This document shows, piece by piece, positions 27,401 to 36,092 of a DNA stretch of 64,000 nucleotides. The stretch is from Doris montereyensis. Its lineage: Eukaryota > Mollusca > Gastropoda > Nudibranchia > Dorididae. Positions within the stretch are counted from its first letter, which is position 1. Each line of letters starts with the position of its first letter. The stretch covers positions 94,626-158,625 of the forward strand of contig JAXRKP010001174.1 of assembly GCA_037039925.1 (NCBI GenBank), given 5' to 3'. Position numbers and translations under genes: made by a program. The notes below the pieces were generated by a model. It saw only the letters and a list, made by a program, of their open reading frames with translations. It ran no database searches and was not told where the DNA came from.

Positions 27401-28622
27401 TAGAAGAGATTTTCTAAACATTTCATGAGGCAAAATTTTCATAATATTAAAATCAAAAGGTGTAACATTTTAGAATTTGATTTGACCCCATCCACAACTA
27501 AGGTGATATTGAAGGTTTTGGTAGGATTCTTAATTTTGCCTGGACTGCCAAGGGATCTTAAATGTGCATTGAGTGTTGTAATCTGTACATGAGACTGCCT
27601 TTATATCTTCCGTCTCTGATGACACGGGTAGATGTCGATCCACCTTCCTGGACCGGGGGTGGTTACTCGGGAAAAAACGTAAAACCTGCTGGGACTTGAA
27701 CCCATAATCTTCCGGTCGAGAGGCAGACATATTATCTCTGGAATACTCCAATTACCCAATCCCCCTTTGTGAATTAAAGACATTGCCCTGGTTAGTAAAT
27801 TTAGTAGTAAACAAAAAATGTGCATGTCCTATCAAATCTTCTTCAGGTGAAGAACCAAGAATCATTTAATTTACAACTTTAACTCTAGCACTTAGCTCAT
27901 TATAAGTAAACTTGATCAAACTCTGATCTCCACCAAACCAAAATAAATCCCAAACAAGCACACACAAAATACTCATTCCATAATATCATACATTTCATTT
28001 AGATTCTAGATTAGATCTATTCTATAACTTACAATTAGTACTTAAAACTAGTCTACAGGCCTCTAATTTTAACTCTCAATAAAACCAGATTCTAAAAATA
28101 ATTCACATTGACAAAAACAGTAAAACAAAACTATCATGATCAGGTAGATATAGATAGATCTCTACATACATTCTCTTTCTGAGAATACATCTCATGAAAA
28201 CAGCAACAACACACACTAGGCCTTACTATTACTAGTGTTACACTGGAGCTTCACTACGCTCGCATTCATTACCTTGATGGTATATGGATGGTCCCTTGTG
28301 CGCTGCTATCTCTGCCCCCAAGGAGAAGCACTGTGGAGAGCAAAACCGTTCACCAATTAACCATTGAAGATCATAATACGATTGCTCATTAACTTATATG
28401 TCAATACATTACACTGCAAATGTGAAGGGAAAGAAAGTAGATGATCTAACAAATAAGATATATTTCAAGTTAACAAGTGCCTTGATCTAAATTTAGTAAC
28501 CTAAAGCTACATTGTGACGTCACACTTGCCTGTAAACAAAGGTCAAATTCGACACATTTGCCGCAACGTAAATGATGACCAATTATCTCATTTTGACAGT
28601 AATTGCAGCGTATGCGAGCCAT
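3640..28622 (-). CDS. TADA2B: Transcriptional adapter 2-beta (Ada2b), left-arm copy, 15 coding exons
   Basis: Ada2b is a nuclear subunit of the SAGA histone acetyltransferase complex; with Ada3 it supports the GCN5 catalytic subunit acetylating nucleosomal H3. Coding exons 1-15 (minus strand): 28622-28530, 28330-28273, 23458-23358, 23155-23064, 22799-22743, 22066-21954, 21197-21125, 20545-20383, 19211-19132, 18563-18492, 17590-17526, 11538-11489, 8908-8777, 4665-4603, 3762-3640. Predicted 445 residues (human about 420): ZZ finger (1-51), SANT (64-110), conserved RDDFER and RLRLQERDRRKRIA blocks, KNGITKLA, and SWIRM (about 372-445) ending in DNLWISA. Exons 2, 6, 8 and 13 carry small indels that break the frame; the other exons are intact. 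Introns follow GT-AG except intron 1 (GC-AG). Start chosen at the ATG seven residues before the second ZZ cysteine pair partner motif CNYC begins; an in-frame ATG 14 codons upstream is an alternative. Confidence 0.93.
4140..4490 (+). mobile_element. RTE-type LINE remnant (ORF C-terminus), left arm
   Basis: Plus-strand frame NVKTVLSYGAEIWIINKT is the NVKxVLLYGAExW motif that follows the RT domain in RTE-like elements; downstream, shifted frames still show IRWPxTI-, RRK-, and SIRWNP-type remnants. Antisense within TADA2B intron 14. Degenerate. Confidence 0.75.
4603..4665 (-). CDS. TADA2B: TADA2B exon 14, left arm (SWIRM)
   Basis: 63 bp, residues 385-405: LCNSMGMSPANYITIKTCII then K, matching human LCSSLNLSPARYVTVKTIII. 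Intact in both arms. Confidence 0.94.
4845..5502. repeat. 43-bp satellite, block A, left arm
   Basis: About 15 degenerate copies of a 43-bp unit starting TTTAGCAGTGCTACGGCA and ending AAGAGCTCCATCGC (contains a SacI-type GAGCTC). In TADA2B intron 13. Some units are truncated. Confidence 0.95.
5838..5960. repeat. Dispersed repeat, copy 1, left arm
   Basis: Shares ATTGAA-TTTACC, TTGATCTCAGG, GTAAACAGCAAGAT and GAACCTACCAGTAGCCC with 8,479-8,592. Both copies lie in intron 13, same orientation; type unknown. Mirrored at about 58,607-58,728. Confidence 0.6.
6249..6431. repeat. (GT)n/(GA)n compound microsatellite, left arm
   Basis: Short GT run followed by about 150 bp of GA with four GAGGGA-type interruptions, in TADA2B intron 13. 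Confidence 0.96.
6917..6968 (+). CDS. Candidate first exon of an antisense gene, left arm
   Basis: ATG in good context (ACAATGG) opens MADGYSANDIRIGLQAT and runs to a strong donor (ACAG then GTAAGA). Surroundings (6,880-7,080) are richer in CpG than the rest of intron 13, like a promoter. No downstream partner exon was identified; the frame also continues unspliced to 7,099. Function unknown. Confidence 0.25.
7198..7423. repeat. 43-bp satellite, block B, left arm
   Basis: About five more copies of the same unit, in the same orientation, separated from block A by about 1.7 kb of unrelated sequence. Confidence 0.93.
7430..7520 (-). mobile_element. Possible retroelement 3' tail, left arm
   Basis: Minus strand reads GGACAATAAAGTATATTGAA then TTGAATGA: an AATAAA followed by a TTGAA microsatellite, a common 3' end of some LINEs. 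No coding part recognised. Mirrored at about 57,050-57,135. Confidence 0.35.
8479..8592. repeat. Dispersed repeat, copy 2, left arm
   Basis: Second copy of the element at 5,838-5,960, just downstream of TADA2B exon 13. Mirrored at about 55,968-56,080. Confidence 0.6.
8777..8908 (-). CDS. TADA2B: TADA2B exon 13, left arm (1-nt deletion)
   Basis: Equivalent to residues 340-384: acidic linker then NMPGFELISENEKK, the SWIRM entry (human LPGFELLSDREK). The left copy is 132 bp, one base short near its 3' end (purine run); the right copy is intact at 133 bp. Confidence 0.91.
9152..9226. repeat. Perfect 75-bp hairpin, left arm
   Basis: Two perfectly complementary 37-bp arms around one T (centre 9,189), arm starting TATAGAAAAAGCAGCC. 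In intron 12, about 245 bp upstream of exon 13 in the transcript. It resembles a minimal MITE or foldback element; no coding content. Confidence 0.95.
9245..9283. repeat. Two further perfect 21-bp hairpins, left arm
   Basis: 9,245-9,265 (10-bp arms TAGATCTAGA around A) and 9,263-9,283 (10-bp arms CTATTTCTAG around A), overlapping by three bases, directly after the 75-bp hairpin. Confidence 0.9.
10197..11469. repeat. 33-bp minisatellite with 330-bp higher-order repeat, left arm
   Basis: About 38 copies of a 33-bp unit (core AGAAAGTGATAATTCAAAC) in intron 12. Variant units recur with a 330-bp period (for example TTCAATCTAT at 10,601 and 10,931), a ten-unit higher-order repeat. Because 33 is divisible by 3, several frames on both strands stay open for hundreds of codons. 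Units near 10,440-10,540 are degraded. No CRISPR-like spacers. Confidence 0.97.
11489..11538 (-). CDS. TADA2B: TADA2B exon 12, left arm
   Basis: 50-bp small exon, residues 324-339 (AMSSPPKRNSQVSKKA) in the low-conservation linker before SWIRM. Placed by exact phase fit (0 in, 2 out) and good splice sites. The 33-bp minisatellite begins about 25 bp after its donor. Confidence 0.82.
11925..12310. repeat. 67-bp tandem repeat, left arm
   Basis: About six units with the theme CCTTAATGTCATCATATA, AGCATTAAATATCTAGC, AATCATTCATGATC, in intron 11. Confidence 0.92.
12311..14489. other. Intron 11 middle part, left arm
   Basis: AT-rich intron sequence with no recognised feature; mirrored at about 50,086-52,261. 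Around 14,140-14,345 degenerate TGGTCT/GAGGTCAGT words suggest an old unidentified repeat. Confidence 0.4.
14490..15040 (-). mobile_element. Non-LTR retrotransposon ORF2 C-terminal remnant, left arm
   Basis: Minus-strand pieces read LRKRRQLSRQL, CGRHNRLHQHMYHCL, then KQNTEHILQQCPLHTLEK, IVIWPDKTPLIEKFDCL and LLHGGIS. This matches the RxGHxxLxxHLY, C-x-C, EHxLQxCP, WP, LxG order at the end of RNase H-bearing LINEs. Several frameshifts. Lies in intron 11. Confidence 0.75.
15676..15900 (+). CDS. Small open frame in intron 11, left arm (uncertain)
   Basis: 74 codons antisense to TADA2B, including LSHFEERRLGRRYAVHDTGV and SIENFVSKSD. Kept open in the right arm at 48,670-48,909. No family recognised; likely part of an unidentified repeat that continues to about 16,250 with iterated CAGGGAAAT-like words. 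Confidence 0.15.
   Translation: MISFQPLSFHKTCTQCKNEIFLSHFEERRLGRRYAVHDTGVGAKTKESIENFVSKSDTNSPGKLYNFKEGIGIV
16251..17525. other. Intron 11 part next to exon 11, left arm
   Basis: No gene or known repeat seen. A TAATAAAAAAGACTTTTATT-like inverted stretch near 16,370-16,415 could fold. Mirrored at 47,040-48,300. Confidence 0.35.
17526..17590 (-). CDS. TADA2B: TADA2B exon 11, left arm
   Basis: 65 bp, residues 302-323, a highly charged helix ending FKREKRKENKKKL, corresponding to HKREKRKENKNL in human TADA2B. Intact in both arms. Confidence 0.92.
17591..19131 (-). other. TADA2B introns 10 and 9, left arm (apart from exon 10)
   Basis: AT-rich intron sequence with no repeat, RNA or gene recognised. 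Mirrored at 45,432-46,974. Confidence 0.6.
18492..18563 (-). CDS. TADA2B: TADA2B exon 10, left arm
   Basis: 72 bp, residues 278-301: REKETKNRIKELIKLRKNGI then TKLA, the conserved RxNGITK block of Ada2. Intact here; the right copy has homopolymer errors. Confidence 0.93.
19132..19211 (-). CDS. TADA2B: TADA2B exon 9, left arm
   Basis: 80 bp, residues 251-277, with ELQERLKPFSQF and MLFENVK, matching the KELRxKLRPxxQF and LFENMHKE blocks of human TADA2B. Intact in both arms. Confidence 0.93.
19778..19966 (-). CDS. Small open frame in intron 8, left arm (uncertain)
   Basis: 62 codons (MTGKPVEIKLLALTYMENQL, then IGKGLRKHFL). The ATG directly precedes an ACAG-GTAAGC, so the start also looks like a splice boundary. 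No family recognised. It could be an alternative exon, a transposon fragment or chance. Confidence 0.15.
   Translation of the reverse strand: MTGKPVEIKLLALTYMENQLIGKGLRKHFLCVHIFVVSNDLVNVERLNRIVTNYRQRNTNAT
20383..20545 (-). CDS. TADA2B: TADA2B exon 8, left arm (locally out of frame)
   Basis: 163 bp. Starts in frame with IKLAQISKYRLRLQERDRRK and then RIA. An extra C then shifts the conserved AREYGLTAGG stretch out of frame, and frame is regained only by the exon end (AGKTGR). The exon is open from end to end, so the double shift is easily missed. The A run before AGKTGR is probably one base short (5 instead of 6). Confidence 0.85.
20546..21124 (-). other. TADA2B intron 7, left arm
   Basis: No feature recognised. 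Mirrored at 43,450-44,016. Confidence 0.6.
21125..21197 (-). CDS. TADA2B: TADA2B exon 7, left arm
   Basis: 73 bp, residues 173-196: EHDNEAETLVSSLAINHDDD then DIDI, matching the EYDxxAExLIS block of the family. Intact here, damaged in the right arm. Confidence 0.93.
21500..21736 (-). mobile_element. tRNA-derived SINE (family C), left arm
   Basis: Minus-strand head with CCAGTGGTCTAGAGGTTGAA and B box GGTCCTGGGTTCAAATC. Body TCCTGTCTAGGAGGC and tail ATACATTCTGGCTCTGGGCT parallel the body and tail of family A. In intron 6. Confidence 0.75.
21954..22066 (-). CDS. TADA2B: TADA2B exon 6, left arm (frameshifted)
   Basis: Equivalent to residues 135-172 (GPLSPSLTIP, then LGYIPYRDDFER). Near its start the left copy lacks two bases found in the right copy, and it has extra bases at the T run and exon end, so it is out of frame although its length (113 bp) equals the right copy. 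Confidence 0.88.
22067..22742 (-). other. TADA2B intron 5, left arm
   Basis: No feature recognised. Mirrored at 41,843-42,521. Confidence 0.6.
22743..22799 (-). CDS. TADA2B: TADA2B exon 5, left arm
   Basis: 57 bp, residues 116-134, with PRPRITDH matching the RxRxTDH motif of Ada2b proteins. Intact in both arms. Confidence 0.91.
23064..23155 (-). CDS. TADA2B: TADA2B exon 4, left arm (SANT domain end)
   Basis: 92 bp; completes W85 and encodes residues 86-115, including the HYRQFYINGAIGD block matching the EHY..MYI helix of human TADA2B. Intact and the same as the right copy. Confidence 0.93.
23358..23458 (-). CDS. TADA2B: TADA2B exon 3, left arm (SANT domain)
   Basis: 101 bp, residues 52-84 plus two bases of W85. 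Contains RWSLAEENMLLDAVEQYGFG, the Ada2 SANT signature. Intact here; the right copy has two single-base deletions. Confidence 0.94.
24436..24560. repeat. Purine-rich GAGA/GGGA low-complexity tract, left arm
   Basis: Irregular GAGA, GGGA and GACA words in intron 2. Mirrored as pyrimidines at about 40,022-40,145. Confidence 0.85.
24720..24812 (+). mobile_element. 5'-truncated family A SINE tail, left arm
   Basis: Shares the ATTATCATCACCTGTTCC, GCTCTGGCTCTATGGGCC and CTTTACTTTTT segments with the complete SINE at 27,086-27,388, lacking the tRNA head. Confidence 0.7.
24834..24859. repeat. Poly-C tract, left arm
   Basis: Run of about 26 C in intron 2. The right-arm partner at about 39,737-39,756 is a shorter G run broken by an A. 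Confidence 0.9.
25486..26080 (-). mobile_element. 5'-truncated L2/CR1-like LINE, 3' end, left arm
   Basis: Minus-strand pieces of the reverse transcriptase C-terminal region are readable: APLLQDLHWLQ, DVAPAYISDLLSAMSHA, TPFQLSIPRYRSKGG, FVPRVWNDFPND, SLDVFKK. This is the typical order HWLPV, APxYLSDLL, R.R, RLWNSLP of L2/CR1 LINEs. The 3' tail reads GCGCAATATAATTGTACATT then (ATT)n. Frames are broken. Lies in TADA2B intron 2, same strand as the gene. Confidence 0.85.
26300..26340. repeat. (TA)n microsatellite, left arm
   Basis: Short TATATA run in intron 2; mirrored at about 38,275-38,305. Confidence 0.85.
27086..27388 (+). mobile_element. tRNA-derived SINE (family A), left arm
   Basis: Head resembles a tRNA: A box around GTGGCTGAGTGGTTAGGCTG and B box AGGTTTGAATCC. 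Body includes GTCCTGTCCAGGAGGTGA, tail CGTCATGGCCCTGAGGGA ending in ACTTTACTTTTT. Antisense to TADA2B in intron 2. Not a functional tRNA gene, since no cloverleaf 3' half follows. Confidence 0.8.
27540..27765 (-). mobile_element. tRNA-derived SINE (family B), left arm
   Basis: Minus-strand head with GTCTGCCTCTCGACCGGAAG and B box GGGTTCAAGTCCC, then CCCGGTCCAGGAAGGTGGAT and tail AAGATCCCTTGGCAGTC. A related tail piece lies at about 30,990-31,045. Adjacent to the family A SINE in opposite orientation. Confidence 0.72.
28273..28330 (-). CDS. TADA2B: TADA2B exon 2, left arm (frameshifted)
   Basis: Encodes residues 32-51 with ZZ ligands C32, H42 and H46. The left copy is 58 bp and lacks two bases present in the 60-bp right copy between the AAHK and DHPYTIK blocks, so its frame is broken. 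Confidence 0.9.
28331..28529 (-). other. TADA2B intron 1, left arm: GC-AG intron
   Basis: Donor GCAAGTG, acceptor CCACAG. GC donors usually show this extended match to U1. The only nearby GT would add four bases and break the FDLCLQ to CFSLGAEI join, so the GC donor is required. A TGACGTCA sits at 28,515-28,522, just inside the donor. Confidence 0.85.
28530..28622 (-). CDS. TADA2B: TADA2B exon 1, left arm (ZZ finger, first part)
   Basis: Residues 1-31, 93 bp, phase 0. Zinc ligands C6, C9, C20, C23 and C29, followed by FDLCLQ, which matches fly and human Ada2b. The exon ends at ACAG followed by GCAAGT, a GC-type donor. The frame is open upstream to an alternative ATG at 28,664. Confidence 0.92.
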
Positions 28623-30144
28623 TCCTTTCCAAAATACATTCAATACTGCACTTGTCAAAAACATTGTCGATTTATTTTATAAGAAAACACAGGCATAATT
28701 TCACATGTCCATTTCACTTGCGTGGCCTCCGTGGACCGCCTCGTTTGAGCTGATGGTGTGTAGTTGACGTCAATCCACAGTCCTTTGCGTTTGTCTTCGT
28801 CTGCCCCCGTGTCAGCATTGGACTCTCACAGTTGAAAGCTTGGCTTTTTGGCCCGGGTAGCTGAGGCGTTCATTGAAATGAGCACATTAGCCTATCCAAT
28901 ATATTGAAATTAAAACATTTTGAGAGAAAAAAAACGTTAATGATCAATGTACTGTAATTTAATGCTAATATCTCCCTCTTTCTTGTGAAATTTTATTTTG
29001 GCTAGGTTTTCTGTCACAAAACACTACACGCAGGCCTGCTCTATTTTCAACGATCTGACTCGACTAGTGAGAAAGGCTGACACACTTCCAGCCGGCTTTT
29101 CTCATTCAACAGTCTATGTTAAACATAGTCATGTAGCATTTCGTAGTCTTAATAATCGAGGCTGATTATAAATGTCTACCAATAGAAAATATCTACAGGC
29201 TAGTAAAAGTGTGTTGCCATTAAGTCGACAATTCAATTCCAATGCTGGTTGTCACTGCACATAATTATTGTAATGAACTCGCAAACTGGGCCTCTACGCG
29301 CCTTGCCTTGAACGCAATGGCTTCATTGGAAACTCGTCGATGTATGGGCTTGCACATAGTGAAAAACACGCTCGGTCATGTTGCGTAGCTTTCAAATGGT
29401 CAGGAATGTTGTATTGAAAATTGGCGTGCCTTGAATTTCGAGCTTTACTTTCTCGAGTCTGCCGCATAGGTTACATGTAGGTTATTTTCAACAACCAGGC
29501 CAACAGCCTGTAGGGTAATCCGTTGGTCCTAAGTATAGGCTTAGTAAATGCCAAATCATGTTCTAATTTATCAAAAAGAATTGCAGTAACACCGTTATTT
29601 CTTCTTTCTTTTCTTTTTTTTTTTTGGGGGGGGGATAATTTTGTGCATTGTAGGCCTACAAGAAAACATTACTAAACACTAAAAATACGACAGAAATTAG
29701 AAAGTCAGATGGCAATGACTGCTGATGCAGTACATTATGTAAAAACATAATAACTCTCAAAACCAAACTACACACGTAGATCTATTGTAATCTTAAACAT
29801 TATTATACAACGCTAAATATTTCGGTTGGTTAATTTTTCATTAAAGTTATATGACAACCTTGGAATTGGCTGCAAAAAAATGAATTTAAACTAATATTTT
29901 TATGGTACGTTATTCATTTTAAAGGTGGGTTGTATGTGGGTCTTTTTCTTCTTTTTTAATGAATAAGCACGTATAGTGTAAGTGTATGCATGTGCCTCCT
30001 TGTGTAATTCAAATACATGTAATAGTACTAGAAAATAGTTGATTCATGTATAAGAATGTATGCTTTATTTTATAAAGCATACCAATATTTGAACACAAAT
30101 ATGAAATTGTCAGGCTGTTCCCCAAATCCAATGTCATATACGTT

Positions 30145-30147
<3 letters not shown>
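28623..30147 (-). other. TADA2B 5' flank, left arm
   Basis: Presumed promoter and 5' UTR. The first about 250 bp are richer in CpG than the surroundings and hold the CRE-like site and a CCCGGG. No TATA box or further exon can be supported. Mirrored at about 34,476-35,998. Confidence 0.4.
28765..28772. promoter_or_regulatory. CRE-like TGACGTCA upstream of TADA2B, left arm
   Basis: Perfect 8-bp CREB/ATF consensus about 145 bp before the start codon, in a local GC-richer stretch that probably holds the promoter or 5' UTR. Function is inferred only. Confidence 0.45.
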
Positions 30148-30243
<96 letters not shown>

Positions 30244-30264
30244 TCCCCCCTCTCTCTCTCTCTC

Positions 30265-30331
<67 letters not shown>
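30148..30331. repeat. (CT)n microsatellite, left arm
   Basis: About 180 bp of nearly pure CT on the plus strand with a few CCC and TTT interruptions, about 1.5 kb upstream of the TADA2B start. Its apparent Ser-Leu and Arg-Glu reading frames are artefacts. Confidence 0.97.
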
Positions 30332-30334
<3 letters not shown>

Positions 30335-31574
30335 GCATTGTATTTGTATCGTTGGCAAAAGGTTGAGGTGGGAAAGAGGGATAGACTAAGTATGTGTGTG
30401 CCTTTGTGTACGTTCGAAACATGATTTATATCCTTATTGAAAGGCTTCTTACTGGTATGGTGCCCTGACAGTATACCCTATCAATACACTACCAGTAGTC
30501 AAGCATGCATCCATACATAAGTCAAGTACAGAAAGTAGAGCTAAATACGTTTCGTAAGGTTACGTAATCTAAGAAACATTTTTGTGAACTAACTGTCGAA
30601 CCAGTGTCATGCTGACTCGTAATATTACTGGTTGGCGCACGCCGCCGCCTACAATTACATGTATTTATTAATTATTAATAAAATTCTGAGATAGTCGTTC
30701 TTTGCGCTTCAAATTCAAAAGGCTATGTTGCCATACCACTAAAACAAAGATTTTGCATAATATGTAGGTTCAATTTTCCTAGGATCGTTTTAATTTTCAT
30801 AATTTTTCAACAAGAAGTCTCTTAAGTTTAATTAAAGAAATATTCATTGTTTCCCCGTCTTTGAGTAGAATTTTCACTCACCTAAGTCGATATCTTAAAC
30901 AGGTTAACTATTTAATTCTAAGTTGTTGTAAGTTAATATATATATATAGAATCTTTATTGGCTCTATACAGAGAAATTGGGTATGGAATCGATTTCCGCC
31001 GAGAAGTCTCTTTCGACTGCCAAGGGATCTCTAATGTATACATGCGTACCAGTAGGATGTAAGGTTCAACCAAATATACATGTACTAGAACTAAAACATT
31101 GTTGTAGCATCTTTGGTTAAACTTACTGAGGATCAACATAGGCGTTTTATCAATTAGCAGGCGTCGTATCTTCCCACGCTAAGACTGTACCTCCAGCTTT
31201 TGTGGCTAGTAGCTTGCATTAGGACTATAGTGTCTTCATTGTCAATAAAAGATGTTCACCTCAACGAATATAATGAACTAACGCCTTCATAGTTATAATA
31301 AATTAAATAAGATTAACATAATTAACCATTGTTTAGTCAACAACACAACTGATCGATTTACATCATATTACATATAAATCTTCAAGTGAGACATTTAGTA
31401 CCTCCTTTTGAACTGTACCAAGTGAACTAATCTAGCAGCATCATTTTGGACCTATCAAATTCAATCCAGCATATATGACAAAATCTTCCGTCGCCTATTA
31501 ATAAAGGACGAATCTAAGGATATCCACACAATATGTACATTCTTAACGACTTAAGATCGTCTTTTCCGAGCTGG

Positions 31575-31705
31575 CTATTTCATTTTAAGACAGTTCCAAC
31601 TCTCCAGGAAGCATACATTTGGCCTACAATTGCATTTTAGGCCCAATGTAATATTATCATTTTGACAATGCCCGTCTTTGCTTGTAACATGGTACTCAGT
31701 CACAC
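31575..31705 (-). CDS. Candidate cysteine-rich terminal exon, left arm (uncertain)
   Basis: After a pyrimidine-rich stretch and TTAG acceptor, a 43-codon frame contains five cysteines (KDGHCQN, LKCNCRP, NVCFLESWNC) and ends at TAG. It runs in the TADA2B direction, about 3 kb upstream. No partner exons or family match; it may be chance. Confidence 0.15.
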
Positions 31706-32095
31706 CTAAATGAAATGAGGAAAGCAGAGTTAAGTCGTGCAAAAGGGGGGGGGGTGGTATCTGTTTCGAACAGTAGCTTGTGCAAACCAATCTCATGATC
31801 ATGATATAAACCCACGATAAGGTCTCCACTATGTTTACTTAGTCACGATGCGGAGCGAGGTTTCTGTGGTTTTTTTCCAAGAGTAGGAGCGACGATGACA
31901 TCACCGGTGATCATTTTGTGGGTACAGCATCTGAGACTACAACTATGTGTACTACAAATAACAAAATCTTATCATTTTAAAACATTTATCTTTGATGTTC
32001 CATATTATCTTAAAACCGAAGCCAATTTCTTTTGAGTGTCAGATTGCAGCTCAAGCAAATTAATTAACAAACGCGAAGAGAAAAAAAATTCGGCT

Positions 32096-32579
32096 GTTAC
32101 CTTATACCAGCCCGTCACATGACGTCGGAAAACTGTCAAACCCGTGCTTCGACTACCAGCCTAGTTAACGAGTCACCGTGCCACTGAAGTTGATGTGAAC
32201 ATACCAAAGAAAACAGAGAGTGTCACGTGCCAGCTGTTGTCTGGTGGCTTTACAACAGCGCGTGCCTCTTCCTTGCCTGAAATATAAATATAAAACTAAA
32301 AGGGCGACCTAATCTTTTGTTTACCCTCCGCGGCCGCGGACTGTTTGTATTGCATCCATGGCGATGTCAAATTTGTTTACGTTGGCTGTGAATTGAAAAT
32401 TTGGATGTTATTACCTTGGAAGTTGGATTTATGTTAGTTTATGTGTCAATGTCTGTGTATGTTTGTTATTGTTTTACTTTGTTTTGGCGTTTGTGACCGG
32501 ATGTAAGAGCTACGACTACGACTTGACAAAACAGCAAAGGTCTTTTGAATCGTTATGACGTAATACATGCATCAGACAG
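32096..32579. other. Non-repeated spacer at the palindrome centre
   Basis: About 480 bp not mirrored in the other arm. It contains a 12-bp GC palindrome with a NotI core at 32,328-32,339, in otherwise AT-rich sequence, followed 20 bases later by an ATG in good context that opens only a 12-codon frame. CRE-like ACGT cores lie near both edges. It could be a promoter or 5' UTR of a neighbouring gene, but no coding exon can be supported. Borders are approximate because arm similarity fades near here. Confidence 0.7.
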
Positions 32580-32936
32580 AGCCGAATTTTTCTCTTCGCG
32601 TTCATTAGTGTTGCTTGAGCTGCAATCTGACACTCAAAGAAATTGGCTTCGGTTTTAAGATAATATGGAACATCAAAGATAAATGTTTTAAAATGATAAG
32701 ATTTTGTTATTTGTGGTACACATAGTTGTAGTCTCAGTCTGCAATCGTATGATATATCGTCACTCCTACTCTTGAAGCTTTAAAGCCCTCGCTCCGCATC
32801 GTGACAAGCAAACATAGTAGAACTATGTGAGGTTTCTCTCATGATCATGAGATTGGTTTGCACAAGCTACTGTTCGAAACAGATACCACCCCCCCCCTTT
32901 TGCACGACTTAACTCTGCTTTCCTCATTTCATTTAG

Positions 32937-33068
32937 GGTGTGACTGAGTACCATGTTACAAGCAAAGACGGGCATTGTCAAAATGATAATATTACATTGG
33001 GCCTAAAATGCAATTGTAGGCCAAATGTATGCTTCCTGGAGAGTTGGAACTGTCTTAAAATGAAATAG
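32937..33068 (+). CDS. Candidate cysteine-rich terminal exon, right arm (uncertain)
   Basis: Mirror of 31,575-31,705 with one extra G at the acceptor. The same caveats apply. Confidence 0.15.
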   Translation, partial: GVTEYHVTSKDGHCQNDNITLGLKCNCRPNVCFLESWNCLKMK

Positions 33069-34305
33069 CCAGCTCGGAAAAGACGATCTTAAGTCGTTAA
33101 GAATGTACATATTGTGTGGATATCCTTAGATTCGTCCTTTATTAATAGGCGACGGAAGATTTTGTCATATATGCTGGATTGAATTTGATAGGTCCAAAAT
33201 GATGCTGCTAGATTAGTTCACTTGGTACAGTTCAAAAGGAGGTACTAAAATGTCTCACTTGAAGATTTATATGTAATATGATGTAAATCGATCAGTTGTG
33301 TTGTTGACTAAACAATGGTTAATTATGTTAATCTTATTTAATTTATTATAACTATGAAGGCGTTAGTTCATTATATTCGTTGAGGTGAACATCTTTTATT
33401 GACAATGAAGACACTATAGTCCTAATGCAAGCTACTAGCCACAAAAGCTGGAGGTACAGTCTTAGCGTGGGAAGATACGACGCCTGCTAATTGATAAAAC
33501 GTCTATGTTGATCCTCAGTAAGTTTAACCAAAGATGCTACAACAATGTTTTAGTCCTAGTACATGGGATATTTGGTTGAACCTTACATCCTACTGGTACG
33601 CATGTATACATTAGAGATCCTCAAGTAGTCGAAAGAGACTGGCAGAAATCGATTCCATACCCAATTTCTCTGTATAGAGCCAATAAAGATTCTATATATA
33701 TTAACTTAGCAACAACTTAGAATTAAATAGTTAACCTGTTTAAGATATCGACTTTCGTAAGTAGGAAAATTTACTCAAAGACGTAAAAAACAATGAATAT
33801 TTCTTTAATTAAACTTAAGAGACTTCTTGTTGAAAAATTATGAAAATTAAAACGATCCTAGGAAAATTGAACCTACATATTATGCAAAATCTTTGTTTAG
33901 GTGGTATGGCAACATAGCCTTGAATTTGAAGCGCAAAGAACGACTATCTCAGAATTTTATTAATAATTAATAAATACATGTAATTGTAGGCAGCGGCGTG
34001 CGCCAACCAGTAATATTACGAAGTCAGCATGACACTGGTTCGACAGTTAGTTCACAAAAATGTTTCTTAGGATTACGTAACCTTACGAAACGTATTTAGC
34101 TCTACTTTCTGTACTTGACTTATGTATGGATGCATGCTTGACTACTGGTAGTGTATTGATAGGGTATACTGTCAGGGCACCATACCAGTAAGAAGCCTTT
34201 CAATAAGGATATAAATCATGTTTCGAACGTACACAAAGGCACACACATACTTAGTCTATCCCTCTTTCCCACCTCAACCTTTTGCCAACGATACAAATAC
34301 AATGC

Positions 34306-35998
<1,693 letters not shown>

Positions 35999-36092
35999 AT
36001 GGCTCGCATACGCTGCAATTACTGTCAAAATGAGATAATTGGTCATCATTTACGTTGCGGCAAATGTGTCGAATTTGACCTTTGTTTACGAG
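35999..36092 (+). CDS. TADA2B: TADA2B exon 1, right arm (1-nt insertion)
   Basis: Same ZZ half-finger as the left copy, with one extra G just before the exon end that shifts the last codon. The GC donor (AG then GCAAGT) is kept. Confidence 0.9.
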